DNA of 64,000 nt from Calothrix anomala FACHB-343 (GTDB taxonomy: Bacteria; Cyanobacteriota; Cyanobacteriia; Cyanobacteriales; Nostocaceae): NCBI RefSeq assembly GCF_014696435.1, contig NZ_JACJQG010000052.1, positions 1 to 64,000 on the forward strand. Direction: 5' to 3'. The number at the start of each line of letters is the position of its first letter. The first letter of the stretch is position 1. The notes beneath the pieces are model-generated. The model saw only the letters and a program-made list of their open reading frames with translations. It did no database searches and was not told the DNA's origin. Made by a program: the position numbers and the translations under genes. Positions 1 through 7,904 of this stretch are shown piece by piece.

Positions 1-22
1 TGGGATATGCTTTACTCATGTT

Positions 23-77
23 GCTCTCTCGGTGCTGTCTACTATCTATTCACAGCGTATACCGAGAGAGCTTTTTT
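23..77 (+). terminator. Long-loop hairpin followed by T6
   Basis: An 11-bp perfect stem (GCTCTCTCGGT at 23-33, ACCGAGAGAGC at 61-71) encloses a second 5-bp stem (GCTGT at 34-38, ACAGC at 52-56) and is followed by six T residues at 72-77. This is the shape of an intrinsic terminator reading rightward, for a gene that would lie off the left edge. It also closes the tail of the leftward ORF ending at 95. A repeat-derived palindrome is possible. Confidence 0.65.
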
Positions 78-94
78 ACAATCTGTCCGACTTT

Positions 95-472
95 TCAAAC
101 ATCCTCTAATACTAAAAATTGTTTTTTTCCTTGAGATGTAATTTGCCCAATTCCCGAACTGCGTAATAACAAATAAAGTCCATTGATGTAAGGATAGGAT
201 TTTTGTACAGGACGTTTCAATTTTGTATCAATTGGATGACTTAAACGTAAATTAAGTTCCGAGAGTACTTTTAACGGAAGCAGATTATTCACACTACTGA
301 CTTCCACTCCTTTGGGTTGAAGAAATTCGATTAAAGTTTGAAAGTCACGCAGAATTGTACCCGGTTGATTTTCATCAATGCTGGTTTCTTTGAGTAGTTT
401 TTGCTGTACATCTGAGAGGTAAGGTATTTCTTGATTCAGAATTGGTTCTATGTTGGCAAAAAAGTCTTCCAT
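95..472 (-). CDS. Hypothetical protein, possible N-terminal fragment of a larger family
   Basis: A 125-residue ORF starting at ATG 472. The N-terminal half is acidic and helical. The C-terminal half contains LNLRLSHPIDTKLKRP and SYPYINGLYLLLRSSG, a pattern I associate with the N-terminal region of much longer cyanobacterial proteins annotated near plasmid pRiA4b ORF-3-like proteins (recalled, not searched). Here the frame stops right after LVLEDV, close to a terminator-like palindrome, so the gene may be a 3'-truncated remnant. No signal peptide or membrane segment is visible. It is divergent from the nucleotidyltransferase gene on the other strand, with about 130 bases between them. A complete small protein cannot be excluded. 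Confidence 0.5.
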   Translation of the reverse strand: MEDFFANIEPILNQEIPYLSDVQQKLLKETSIDENQPGTILRDFQTLIEFLQPKGVEVSSVNNLLPLKVLSELNLRLSHPIDTKLKRPVQKSYPYINGLYLLLRSSGIGQITSQGKKQFLVLEDV

Positions 473-606
473 AATTAAAAATTAAATTCACAATTTAAAC
501 TTTAATTAAATTTAATTTAATCCTATGTATGAAGAGCTAGACAAAATTAAGCAAATGATGAATGCTAATATTTTCGCTTGCTGGTGGCAAATCTTACAAA
601 TTTGAT

Positions 607-1143
607 ATGAACAGTAACACTCGCTTACAGACGATCTTAGCTGATACAGCTGTAGGGATGATTTTACCCGCGATCGCGCAACTTCATCTACCTGATTGGT
701 GGTTAGCCGGCGGTGCGGTACGTAATACAGTCTGGCGCTCAATTTTTGGCGATGACTGCGAGTTAATAATTAAAGATTTTGATATTGCATTTTACGATAT
801 CCAAGGCGATCGCGCTCAAGAACTAGCAGCAAAAGCTACACTCACCGAACAATTCCCCGACCAGCAATTTGATGTGAAAAATCAAGCTAGTTTTAACCGT
901 TGGCGCAAAGGTGAAACAACCTACCAAAGTACAGAAGATGGTATTTCCCAATGGTTGCATACTGCTACGGCTGTAGGGGTGCGTGTAGATTTGCAAGGAC
1001 AATGGGAGTTTTTTACCCCCTACGGCTTAGATGACTTATTTCAGGGAATTATCCGTCCTACACCCGTCCATACCGATAATCCTGATGCGCATAACAAAGC
1101 AGCTAGTTTTTTAGAAAAGTGTCCTTATTTGCGATTAGTGTAG
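607..1143 (+). CDS. Nucleotidyltransferase family protein (DUF925/NTP_transf_6-like)
   Basis: About 178 residues from ATG 607. An in-frame ATG at 562 would add 15 residues, but the 607 start fits better because the recognisable domain begins soon after it. Visible motifs are DWWLAGGAVRNTVW near the N-terminus and DFDIAFYD about 30 residues later. Together they match the glycine-rich loop and acidic metal-binding segment of the DUF925 nucleotidyltransferase-like family, a relative of the DNA polymerase beta superfamily. The C-terminal part carries PYGLDDLF and a conserved-looking end, KCPYLRL. Substrate is unknown for this family. It stands alone, followed by a palindromic repeat. A cytosolic soluble enzyme is expected. 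Confidence 0.75.
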   Translation: MNSNTRLQTILADTAVGMILPAIAQLHLPDWWLAGGAVRNTVWRSIFGDDCELIIKDFDIAFYDIQGDRAQELAAKATLTEQFPDQQFDVKNQASFNRWRKGETTYQSTEDGISQWLHTATAVGVRVDLQGQWEFFTPYGLDDLFQGIIRPTPVHTDNPDAHNKAASFLEKCPYLRLV

Positions 1144-1153
1144 GTTAAATCTT

Positions 1154-1178
1154 GTAGAGACGCGATAAATCGCGTCTC
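1154..1178. repeat. Dispersed palindrome (AGACGCGAT/ATCGCGTCT)
   Basis: A near-perfect palindrome, AGAGACGCGATAAATCGCGTCT plus flank. Close copies occur at 6091-6117, 46011-46039 and 49639-49665, and a degraded one near 23796-23820. Copies are intergenic and vary mainly in the central three to four bases, so this is a dispersed extragenic palindrome family. Confidence 0.8.
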
Positions 1179-1213
1179 CAATCCACCACAACCCCAAAAT
1201 CATGACTATGTTG

Positions 1214-1288
1214 TACCAATTTGAAAAAAGAATACGATCGTGCCCTCTAGAATATATTGATGTGTCGCAAAAATTATTTAACTTGGTA
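1214..1288. mobile_element. MITE-like element, family B, short copy
   Basis: A 75-bp element bounded by TACCAATTT and an inverted-type end (AACTTGGTA). It shares GAAAAAAGAATACGA, TGCCCTCTAGAA and TGTCGCAAA blocks with fuller copies at 27638-27736 and, inverted, 43320-43417. This copy lacks about 24 bases of the central GGGGCA...TGCC palindrome. Both ends begin or end with TA. Confidence 0.7.
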
Positions 1289-1304
1289 TACCTTAATTTC
1301 CAAA

Positions 1305-1336
1305 ATATAAACTCGCTGATGACAACGAGTTTATAT
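1305..1336. terminator. Hairpin downstream of the DUF1611 gene
   Basis: An 11-bp perfect inverted repeat (ATATAAACTCG at 1305-1315, CGAGTTTATAT at 1326-1336) lies 20 bases beyond the end of the leftward gene. The stem is AT-rich with no long T tract, so terminator function is plausible but not certain. Confidence 0.45.
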
Positions 1337-1356
1337 ACTTGCTAGGAAAATAAAAT

Positions 1357-2403
1357 TTAACTTTTCATCACTGCATCTAACAGGACATTAGCATCAAAGC
1401 GGACGGCATCAGTACAGGGTAAACCAGTTAATTTTGTGGTTTGTGCGATCGCATCTTTCGCCGCATTTTCATCTAGACCAACAGTATTTAAAGCTACGGC
1501 AACTACACGCACCGGGGCAAAAGCACCGCCAGCACTCGCTACTGTTTCATACAACTTAATCACCTCTGGTAAAGGCGGAATCGGTACATGGGGATTATTG
1601 CGGTTATGAGTTTGCCCAGCGCGATGAACTAAAACTAGTTGGGTAGGTTGAGAACCACGAATTAAGGGTAAAGTCGCCGTTGAACCAGGGTGTAATAAAG
1701 AACCCTGTCCTTCAACATGAACGATATCGTAGTTTTTACCATAGCGCATCAACATTTGTTCCACAGCGCCAGCCGCATAATCTACCCGCACAGCATCTAA
1801 GGCTACACCATCCCCTTCTAGCATGACACCAGTTTGACCGGTAGCTAAAAATTTAGAACGCCAACCCCGCAGCTTTGATGCCCAATGCATTTCTAAGCTA
1901 GTTGACATTTTACCAATCGCCATATCAGTACCCACAGTCAACACCCGCCGACAGGGGAGAGTACGCGCTAAACCGCTAGCGATGCCTAAATTCGGTGGTT
2001 CTTTGCGCACATCCCAAATTAATTGCCCTGGTTTGAGCAGTGCATTTAATTCTGGCATGGTTGCCAATGGTGTGTGTAAACCATTTACCAATGACATCCC
2101 AGCTTGTAAGGCGTTTTTGATTTCTATCCAATAATCATCTGGTACAGTACCACCTTTGGGAGCAATCCCAATTACCAAAACTTGCGGCTGATATTGTAAG
2201 GATGCGGTTACAGATTCGACTATGGGAACATCACGCTTAATACCTGTGATGTCTGTTAACGATCTACCGACACATTCGCGATCGATAACAGCGACGATTG
2301 GGGCTTCACTGTAACGTAACAATGATAACCCGGTTTTCCCTTGAGGGCCAGCAGTTCCCTCATGTAACAAAATAGCTATTCGTTGATTAAGTGGCAGACG
2401 CAC
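1357..2403 (-). CDS. DUF1611 protein, DgcN-like
   Basis: About 348 residues if translated from GTG 2403, which overlaps the upstream epimerase gene by 17 bases. A farther start at 2472 would give an 86-base overlap and is less likely. The C-terminal domain carries VLTVGTDMAIGKMSTS, the GTDxAxGKM P-loop-like signature of DUF1611, and VHVEGQGSLLHPG. DUF1611 proteins paired with a dipeptide-epimerase-like enzyme have been described as DgcN/DgcA, in which DgcN N-acetylates D-glutamate and DgcA racemises the product. The same pairing is seen here, so a role in D-amino-acid or cell-wall peptide recycling is inferred. An unrelated nucleotide-dependent function is possible. No signal peptide is visible; the protein should be cytosolic. 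Confidence 0.8.
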   Translation of the reverse strand: MRLPLNQRIAILLHEGTAGPQGKTGLSLLRYSEAPIVAVIDRECVGRSLTDITGIKRDVPIVESVTASLQYQPQVLVIGIAPKGGTVPDDYWIEIKNALQAGMSLVNGLHTPLATMPELNALLKPGQLIWDVRKEPPNLGIASGLARTLPCRRVLTVGTDMAIGKMSTSLEMHWASKLRGWRSKFLATGQTGVMLEGDGVALDAVRVDYAAGAVEQMLMRYGKNYDIVHVEGQGSLLHPGSTATLPLIRGSQPTQLVLVHRAGQTHNRNNPHVPIPPLPEVIKLYETVASAGGAFAPVRVVAVALNTVGLDENAAKDAIAQTTKLTGLPCTDAVRFDANVLLDAVMKS

Positions 2404-3439
2404 TATGTTGTACCCCCAAACCTGGTAAATCGTTGGGCAAGACTTTCCCTTGGTGAATTGATGCACCCACAAAAGGATCGTCGATTAAGTTTAAATGACT
2501 GTCTAAATCGAGATAATCAGCTAGCGGTGCTAGTTGTGCTGCGGCTGTATTTGCTAGGGAACTATCAGAATAGCAACCAAACATGACTTGCAAACCATAG
2601 GCTTTGGCGGTGTGTACCATGCGCATGGCTTCGGTTAAGCCGCCTGATTTCATCAATTTGATATTAATACCATCAACATAGTTAGCTAACAGAGGAATAT
2701 CAGCATTGCTAAAGCAACTTTCATCGACAAAAATCGGCAGGGATGTATGCTGCTTGAGTTCGACTAAACTAGTTTCCTGTCCCCTGGGCAATGGCTGTTC
2801 TACATACTTTATACCTAAATCGGCTAGCCAATTACACATTTCTACTGCATCGCTTAAACTCCAACCGCCATTAGCATCAACAAAGAATTGCAAATTTGGT
2901 GCTTCTTCTTGGACTGCTAATAACATTTTCCGGTCTGCATCTATGCCATCCGGATTACCTAACTTTACCTTGAAAACACGGATATCTGTAAATTTTAACC
3001 AATCCCGCGCCCTAGTTCGCGCCCCTTCTGGGGTATTAATGCCGATAGTAACTGAAGTGGGGACAATGCGATCGCGTTCCAGTCCCCAAAGTTGCCATAA
3101 TGGTAACCCTACCCGCTTACCCAACCAATCATGCATCGCCATATCCAGCGCCGCCCTCACCGCCGAAGGAACCTGCAATTTAATTAACTCGGCTTCAACT
3201 TGCTGCCGTTGTAACGGGCTAAATCCTTGCAAAATCGGCGTTACTTGCTGCAAAGCATCCTTAATTTTATCAGTTGATTGCGAATGATTGCCCACACCAA
3301 AAGGCGACGCTTCCCCCCAGCCCTCAATCCCATCTTGAGAAACAATCACCCAGATATTTGTTGTCTGTGCTGTTGTCCCCCGACTAATCGTCAAGGGAAA
3401 CCGCTTATTGACAGTAAATATTTTTACTTGAACTTCCAT
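2387..3439 (-). CDS. Dipeptide epimerase / DgcA-like enolase-superfamily racemase
   Basis: A 350-residue member of the muconate-lactonizing subgroup of the enolase superfamily. The KxK catalytic pair is visible at Lys157/Lys159 (FKVKLG). Metal ligands are in FFVDANGG, KYVEQPL and IFVDES, and the opposite-face lysine is in INIKLMKSGG. Usual members are L-Ala-D/L-Glu epimerases for murein peptide recycling; the DgcA subgroup racemises N-acetyl-glutamate. Length is typical. It is the promoter-proximal gene of a two-gene operon with the DUF1611 gene. The first residues (MEVQVKIFTVNKRFPL) match the usual N-terminal capping strand, which supports the ATG at 3439. Confidence 0.88.
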   Translation of the reverse strand: MEVQVKIFTVNKRFPLTISRGTTAQTTNIWVIVSQDGIEGWGEASPFGVGNHSQSTDKIKDALQQVTPILQGFSPLQRQQVEAELIKLQVPSAVRAALDMAMHDWLGKRVGLPLWQLWGLERDRIVPTSVTIGINTPEGARTRARDWLKFTDIRVFKVKLGNPDGIDADRKMLLAVQEEAPNLQFFVDANGGWSLSDAVEMCNWLADLGIKYVEQPLPRGQETSLVELKQHTSLPIFVDESCFSNADIPLLANYVDGINIKLMKSGGLTEAMRMVHTAKAYGLQVMFGCYSDSSLANTAAAQLAPLADYLDLDSHLNLIDDPFVGASIHQGKVLPNDLPGLGVQHSASAT

Positions 3440-3548
3440 AAATATCTTGATTTCAAGCTAGGTGAATTACACAAATATCACACTTTAGCGCTAAAGTTTA
3501 GTTATTTGTACCAATCTGTTATAGTTTTTTACCGAAAAAGATTTTGAT

Positions 3549-3583
3549 GACTGTTGACTGTTGACTGTTGACTGTTGACTGTT
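3549..3583. repeat. Heptameric short tandem repeat (TTGACTG)
   Basis: Five consecutive copies of the heptamer TTGACTG/GACTGTT, ending 28 bases before the Nudix gene start. Such arrays are typical of heterocystous cyanobacteria. Related arrays occur at 6121-6150, 22849-22891, 25941-26010, 46982-47013, 50899-50938 and 58653-58690. Confidence 0.9.
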
Positions 3584-3611
3584 CCAAGAGTGTTTTTTTA
3601 TCCCATGCCCA

Positions 3612-4172
3612 ATGACTAATTTAAAAAAATGGACAATCCTTAAATCCAAAATGGTATTAGATCATCCTTGGTGTCAAGTCAGGCAAGATGAAATCGAATT
3701 ACCTAATGGCAAAATTATCGATGATTATTTTGTAAATATTAAACCGGAAGTAGCTTTAATTTTACCAATAACTAATAATCTAGAAATTGTCTTTGTCCGC
3801 CAATATCGGCACGCTGTCGGTGATTTTTTTATCGAATTACCTGCGGGAAGTTTCAACCCTCAACAAGAAAGTGCAGAAGTAGCAGCAGTGAGGGAATTAG
3901 CAGAAGAAACTGGTTATATTACTCAACAAGTTAGGAAAATCGCCACTTTATACGATAAGCCGAGTAAAGATACCAATCAAATACATTTATTTTTAGCTGA
4001 AAATGTCGTTAAAGTTAAAGAACAACAGTTAGATATTACAGAAGAAATTGAGGTTATATTAATCCCTGTAGATGAAGTTTTAGAAAAAATTGCCCAAGGA
4101 GAAATTGCGGTAGCGGGTACTGTGGCGGCGCTATTCTTAGGGTTAAATTTTCTCAAATCGATTAATTGTTGA
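3612..4172 (+). CDS. Nudix hydrolase, ADP-ribose pyrophosphatase-like
   Basis: 186 residues. The Nudix box is recognisable as GSFNPQQES...REL.EETGY, with the REL-EE core intact. One extra residue lies between the leading Gly and the first Glu (G-x6-E instead of G-x5-E). The preceding ELPAG and the strand VFVRQYRHAVGDFFIELPAG match the ADP-ribose pyrophosphatase (NudF-like) branch, which hydrolyses ADP-ribose or other NDP-sugars. The start ATG at 3612 lies just after a heptamer repeat array; an ATG at 3604 is out of frame. The gene is single and cytosolic. The exact substrate cannot be read from sequence. Confidence 0.85.
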   Translation: MTNLKKWTILKSKMVLDHPWCQVRQDEIELPNGKIIDDYFVNIKPEVALILPITNNLEIVFVRQYRHAVGDFFIELPAGSFNPQQESAEVAAVRELAEETGYITQQVRKIATLYDKPSKDTNQIHLFLAENVVKVKEQQLDITEEIEVILIPVDEVLEKIAQGEIAVAGTVAALFLGLNFLKSINC

Positions 4173-4688
4173 GTTGTTATATAGGACTTATATTGGATTT
4201 CTGAAATACACGTAGGGGAGCCAGTGCGTTGCGGAGGTTCCCTCCGTTATAGCAACTGGCGTTGTGTTGTCGCGCAGCGCAACGCACCAAAGCCGAGGAT
4301 AAGGTGCGTTATACTTTGTGATAACGCACCCTACACATACTATGCAGCCTCATAAAGAATTGGTATAAGATACCTAATTTATCTAAGAGTTTGAGGCTCT
4401 GAATGCCAAATTTTACTTAACCTAAACTAGAATTTTTCTTAATTTCATCAACTAATTTTTAAACTACTTTATCCTTTGGTTAAAATAGGCTATATTTGCT
4501 ATTAATAGCGACTGCAAATAACGCTATACAAGAATTAACCATCATATCTTGAAAAGTAGAGATTTGTTAAATTTAAATTTAAATATTTTGCATATTATTA
4601 ATTTTGCCTTTCATAAATATTTCTTAGTTTTCTCTTAATAGAGATAAATAATTTTGTCTCCATGAGAGTAAAAACTAAGGAGCATATT
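4173..4688. other. Intergenic region with degenerate palindromic repeats
   Basis: No gene is visible. The stretch 4205-4340 holds GTGCGTT/AACGCACC inverted segments (for example GTGCGTTGCGGAGG, CGCAACGCACC, AAGGTGCGTTA, TAACGCACCC) of a decayed extragenic palindromic element. The last 250 bases are AT-rich and must contain the promoter of the Tat-exported protein. No clear operator is seen. Confidence 0.6.
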
Positions 4689-5945
4689 GTGACCTTATCA
4701 AGGCGGAAATTTTTTACTTTAGCAGGGACAGGAACTGCTGGTGCTCTGATATTATCTCCATTGCAAGCTTTTTATGCTAACCGCGCTTTTGCAGCCGGGC
4801 CTTATGGTTCTTTGGTATCCGATCCGAAACGTGTTTTGGATTTGCCGAGTGGATTTTCTTATGTGAGAATGTCGGAAGCTGGGCAAACTATGAGTGATGG
4901 CTACAAAGTTCCGGGTGGACATGACGGAATGGCAGCGTTTCCCGGCACAAATGGCAGTACTATTTTAGTGCGTAACCACGAACTTAACTTTTCATCGGGT
5001 GGTAGTGTAGGCGCACCCAGTAGTAAAAAATACGATAGCCAAGCTAAAGGTGGTACTACTACCTTAGAAGTTAGTTCCACTAGAGTATTACTCAGACATC
5101 ACGGTTCTTTGGCTGGTACGGATCGCAACTGTGCGGGAGGCCCTACTCCTTGGGGTTCTTGGCTAAGTTGCGAAGAGAGTTTTGAAACTGGTAATAAAAA
5201 GCACGGCTATGTCTTTGAAGTTCCTAGCAGTGCAACGAGTTTCGTCACCCCTGTACCATTAACAGCGATGGGTCGATTTAATCACGAAGCCGCAGCTGTA
5301 GACCCAAATACCGGCTATGTCTATATGACCGAAGACCGGGGAGATGGTTTATTATACCGCTTCGTACCTAAAACCAAAGGTAAATTGAGTGATGGCGGTA
5401 CACTGTATGCTTTGAGAATTCAAATCAGACCGAAAGCCAATACCAAAACAGGGTTTACAGTTGGTCAAGCCTTTTCAGTAGATTGGGTTCGCATTACTAA
5501 CCCCGATCCTTCTAGCGATACTGTTAGATCTGAGGGTTATAACCTTGGTGCAGCTAGATTTAGCCGTGGCGAAGGTATCTTTTATGGTAAAGGAGATATC
5601 TATTTTTGCTGTACCAATGGCGGTAGTGCTGGCTACGGTCAAGTGTGGCGCTACAATCCAGCTACGGAAACAATACGACTATTTGCCGAACCAAATAATC
5701 GGAATATTCTCGACTACCCAGATAATATTGTCGTTGCACCCAATGGCGATTTGTTCCTTTGCGAAGATGGCGACGGCGAAATCTTTATTGTCGGCATTAC
5801 ACCCAGTGGTACGCTATATAAATTTGCCCGTAATGCCTTGAATTCTGAAGAATTTGCCGGAATTTGCTTCTCTCCCGATGGCAAAATTATGTTTGTAAAT
5901 TTGCAATCACCAGGAATTACCTTTGCAATTAGAGGCCCTTGGTAA
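4689..5945 (+). CDS. Tat-exported PhoX/DUF839-family protein (putative alkaline phosphatase)
   Basis: About 418 residues from GTG 4689, chosen because AAGGAG at 4677-4682 sits six bases upstream. An in-frame ATG at 4662 would add nine residues and lacks a good ribosome site. The N-terminus has a twin-arginine signal, SRRKFFTLAG, followed by a hydrophobic stretch and an ANRAFAAG cleavage-like region, so export to the periplasm is predicted. The mature part matches the DUF839/PhoX beta-propeller family: GRFNHEAAAVDPNTGYVY, TEDRGDGLLYRF, SWLSCEESFE and a terminal FAGICFSPDG block. PhoX enzymes are Ca/Fe-dependent phosphomonoesterases. Many DUF839 proteins of this length are not proven phosphatases, so substrate is inferred. 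A hairpin follows at 6024. Confidence 0.82.
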   Translation: MTLSRRKFFTLAGTGTAGALILSPLQAFYANRAFAAGPYGSLVSDPKRVLDLPSGFSYVRMSEAGQTMSDGYKVPGGHDGMAAFPGTNGSTILVRNHELNFSSGGSVGAPSSKKYDSQAKGGTTTLEVSSTRVLLRHHGSLAGTDRNCAGGPTPWGSWLSCEESFETGNKKHGYVFEVPSSATSFVTPVPLTAMGRFNHEAAAVDPNTGYVYMTEDRGDGLLYRFVPKTKGKLSDGGTLYALRIQIRPKANTKTGFTVGQAFSVDWVRITNPDPSSDTVRSEGYNLGAARFSRGEGIFYGKGDIYFCCTNGGSAGYGQVWRYNPATETIRLFAEPNNRNILDYPDNIVVAPNGDLFLCEDGDGEIFIVGITPSGTLYKFARNALNSEEFAGICFSPDGKIMFVNLQSPGITFAIRGPW

Positions 5946-6023
5946 ACAAGAAAAAGGCAAAAGCCAGAAGGTAGCAGGAACTAACCTCAGACTTACGCCT
6001 TCATTAAATCAATAGCTTATGAA

Positions 6024-6056
6024 TAGCCGCGATCGCACAAATGCAGGTCGCGGCTA
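6024..6056. terminator. Hairpin after the PhoX-like gene
   Basis: A 9-bp stem (TAGCCGCGA at 6024-6032, TCGCGGCTA at 6048-6056) lies about 80 bases after the stop and is GC-rich. There is no T tract immediately after it, so it is either a weak terminator or an extragenic palindrome. Confidence 0.4.
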
Positions 6057-6090
6057 ACTGTATAATTACATGAGTTTATTAGTCATTTGT

Positions 6091-6117
6091 TAGAGACGCG
6101 ATTAATCGCGTCTGTAC
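6091..6117. repeat. Dispersed palindrome (GACGCGATTAATCGCGTC)
   Basis: A perfect palindromic core, GACGCGATTAATCGCGTC, flanked by TTAGA and TGTACA. It is the same family as 1154-1178, 46011-46039 and 49639-49665. Confidence 0.85.
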
Positions 6118-6120
6118 AAA

Positions 6121-6150
6121 CCGTCAACAGTCAACAGTCAACAGTCAACA
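6121..6150. repeat. Heptameric short tandem repeat (CAACAGT)
   Basis: Four tandem copies of the heptamer CAACAGT, the complement of the TTGACTG repeat near 3549, immediately after a dispersed palindrome and 40 bases before the next gene. Confidence 0.9.
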
Positions 6151-6189
6151 ATATTTTACTTAAAAAATTTTTAACAACCCAACCCCAGC

Positions 6190-7836
6190 ATGAAACGAAC
6201 TAAGAAGTCTCTGCTATTAGCATTGAACTGGGTGTTACTCTCATTTGCAACCTCGATTTTAATTATTCTCGCACAACCTACAGCACCCGTTCCCGCCCAA
6301 GCGCCTAATTCAACTAATTCAGAACAAAGTAGAAAAGAACAACTGCGCGAAGTCTTACAACGCCAATCACCTAAGCCTGTTGTCATTCCTCAAACTACGC
6401 CCACACCGGAAGCTACACCATCACCCACACCCACACCCAAGTCTGATGAAGCGACAGAACCAGCACCAACACCGGAAGAAATCGCCCGTCGCGAACAATT
6501 TATCGCCGCAGATAAGCTGTATTTGGCGGGACAAATTGGCGACGCAGAAAAAATTTATCGTCAGCTAAAAGAACCTTTCGCCAAAACGACGCAACCCTCG
6601 GAACGCAAACCAGCAATTACCGAGCCAACGCAACTATCCCCAGCAGGAAAAGTCTACTGGCGCGAATCAGAAGCGGGGATAGCCAAGAATTTACAATCGA
6701 GAACTTTAGTACCTCTGCAATTATTGGTGGAACAGTATCCGGAGTTTATTCCCGGACATATCAGATTTGCGGAAGTTCTCAAGCAATACGATCGCACTGA
6801 GCAAGCTTTAGATATCTTAGAACGGGGAGCTTCTCTTTATCCAGACCAACCAGAATTAGTCAAAGCCAGAGTTACAGCCCTTGCAGATGCGAAAAAATGG
6901 ATGGAAGCTTCTTTAGCAGCCCGTCAATTTGCGATTCTTAACCCCAAAAATCCCCAAGCGGCAGAGTTTAACAACTTAGCCGAAGTCCATCTCAAACGTT
7001 ATAAAAGCCATATTCAAGCGGAAATTCGCGGTAATGCGATCGCAAATATTATTACTGGTGCCTTAGGTTACGCTGTTACAGGCAGTTTAGTCGGGCCATT
7101 CTCTGCCCTTGATTCTACCATATTACTTTTACGTGGTGAAGAATCCATTGGGGAATCGGTAGCCAAACAAGCTAAAGAACAACTCAAACTCATTACCGAT
7201 GAGACAGTCGTCGCCTATGTGAATGAAATCGGTCAAAAACTCGCCAAAGTCGCTGGACGCAATGAATTTAAATATGAATTTTTTGTCGTTCCCGACGAAC
7301 AACTCAACGCCTTTGCGCTCCCAGGTGGGAAAATATTTATTAACGCAGGTGCGATCGCCAAAACTAATTCTGAAGCCGAATTAGCCGGATTAGTCGCCCA
7401 TGAATTATCCCATGTAGTCTTATCCCACGGCTTTCAACTAGTTACCCAAGGTAATCTCGTTGGCAACATCACTCAGTATATTCCCTTGGGCGGGATTATC
7501 GGTCAACTCTCAGCCTTGAGTTACAGCCGCGATATGGAACGTCAAGCAGATACCCTGGGTACGCGCTTAATTGTCGCCACAGGTTATGCAGCTGACGGTT
7601 TACGTAACTTAATGGTCACCCTAGAAAAACAACAAAAAAATGTTCCTCCCAGTTGGTTCTCTTCTCATCCTGGGGGTAGTGAGCGCGTCAAATATTTAGA
7701 AGATATGATTATCAATAGCAACTATAACCGCTACTCCTATGAAGGAGTGGAACGACATAGCCAAATTCAAGCCAAGGTCAAGCAGCTACTCAAAAACAAG
7801 AAAGAACAAGCAGAAAAAAAACAGCCTGCGCGATGA
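6190..7836 (+). CDS. M48-family metalloprotease with TPR-like region (BepA-like)
   Basis: 548 residues. A membrane anchor or signal segment lies at about residues 10-30, followed by a Pro/Thr-rich linker (about 60-95) and a helical TPR-like segment (about 150-270, with ALDILERGASLYPDQPELVKAR). The catalytic domain has the zinc motif H404-E405-L-S-H408 and a third ligand, E450, in RDMERQAD. This is the M48 arrangement of periplasmic BepA-like proteases that degrade or help assemble outer-membrane proteins. A hydrophobic stretch near residues 285-305 (NIITGALGYAVTGSLVGPF) could be a second membrane contact. The gene is followed after 68 bases by the COP23 gene in the same direction, so the two may be co-transcribed. 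Substrates are unknown. Confidence 0.88.
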   Translation: MKRTKKSLLLALNWVLLSFATSILIILAQPTAPVPAQAPNSTNSEQSRKEQLREVLQRQSPKPVVIPQTTPTPEATPSPTPTPKSDEATEPAPTPEEIARREQFIAADKLYLAGQIGDAEKIYRQLKEPFAKTTQPSERKPAITEPTQLSPAGKVYWRESEAGIAKNLQSRTLVPLQLLVEQYPEFIPGHIRFAEVLKQYDRTEQALDILERGASLYPDQPELVKARVTALADAKKWMEASLAARQFAILNPKNPQAAEFNNLAEVHLKRYKSHIQAEIRGNAIANIITGALGYAVTGSLVGPFSALDSTILLLRGEESIGESVAKQAKEQLKLITDETVVAYVNEIGQKLAKVAGRNEFKYEFFVVPDEQLNAFALPGGKIFINAGAIAKTNSEAELAGLVAHELSHVVLSHGFQLVTQGNLVGNITQYIPLGGIIGQLSALSYSRDMERQADTLGTRLIVATGYAADGLRNLMVTLEKQQKNVPPSWFSSHPGGSERVKYLEDMIINSNYNRYSYEGVERHSQIQAKVKQLLKNKKEQAEKKQPAR

Positions 7837-7904
7837 ACTAAAATCAAAATTTTGCGTCTCTGAAGCTATCAATAATCTATACCTATTTCCCTAAAGGATG
7901 ATCT

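Noticed and set aside
3549-3583. Regular repeats resembling a CRISPR array (also at other heptamer arrays)
   Set aside because: Units are 7 bp and directly adjacent with no unique spacers; they are cyanobacterial short tandem repeats.
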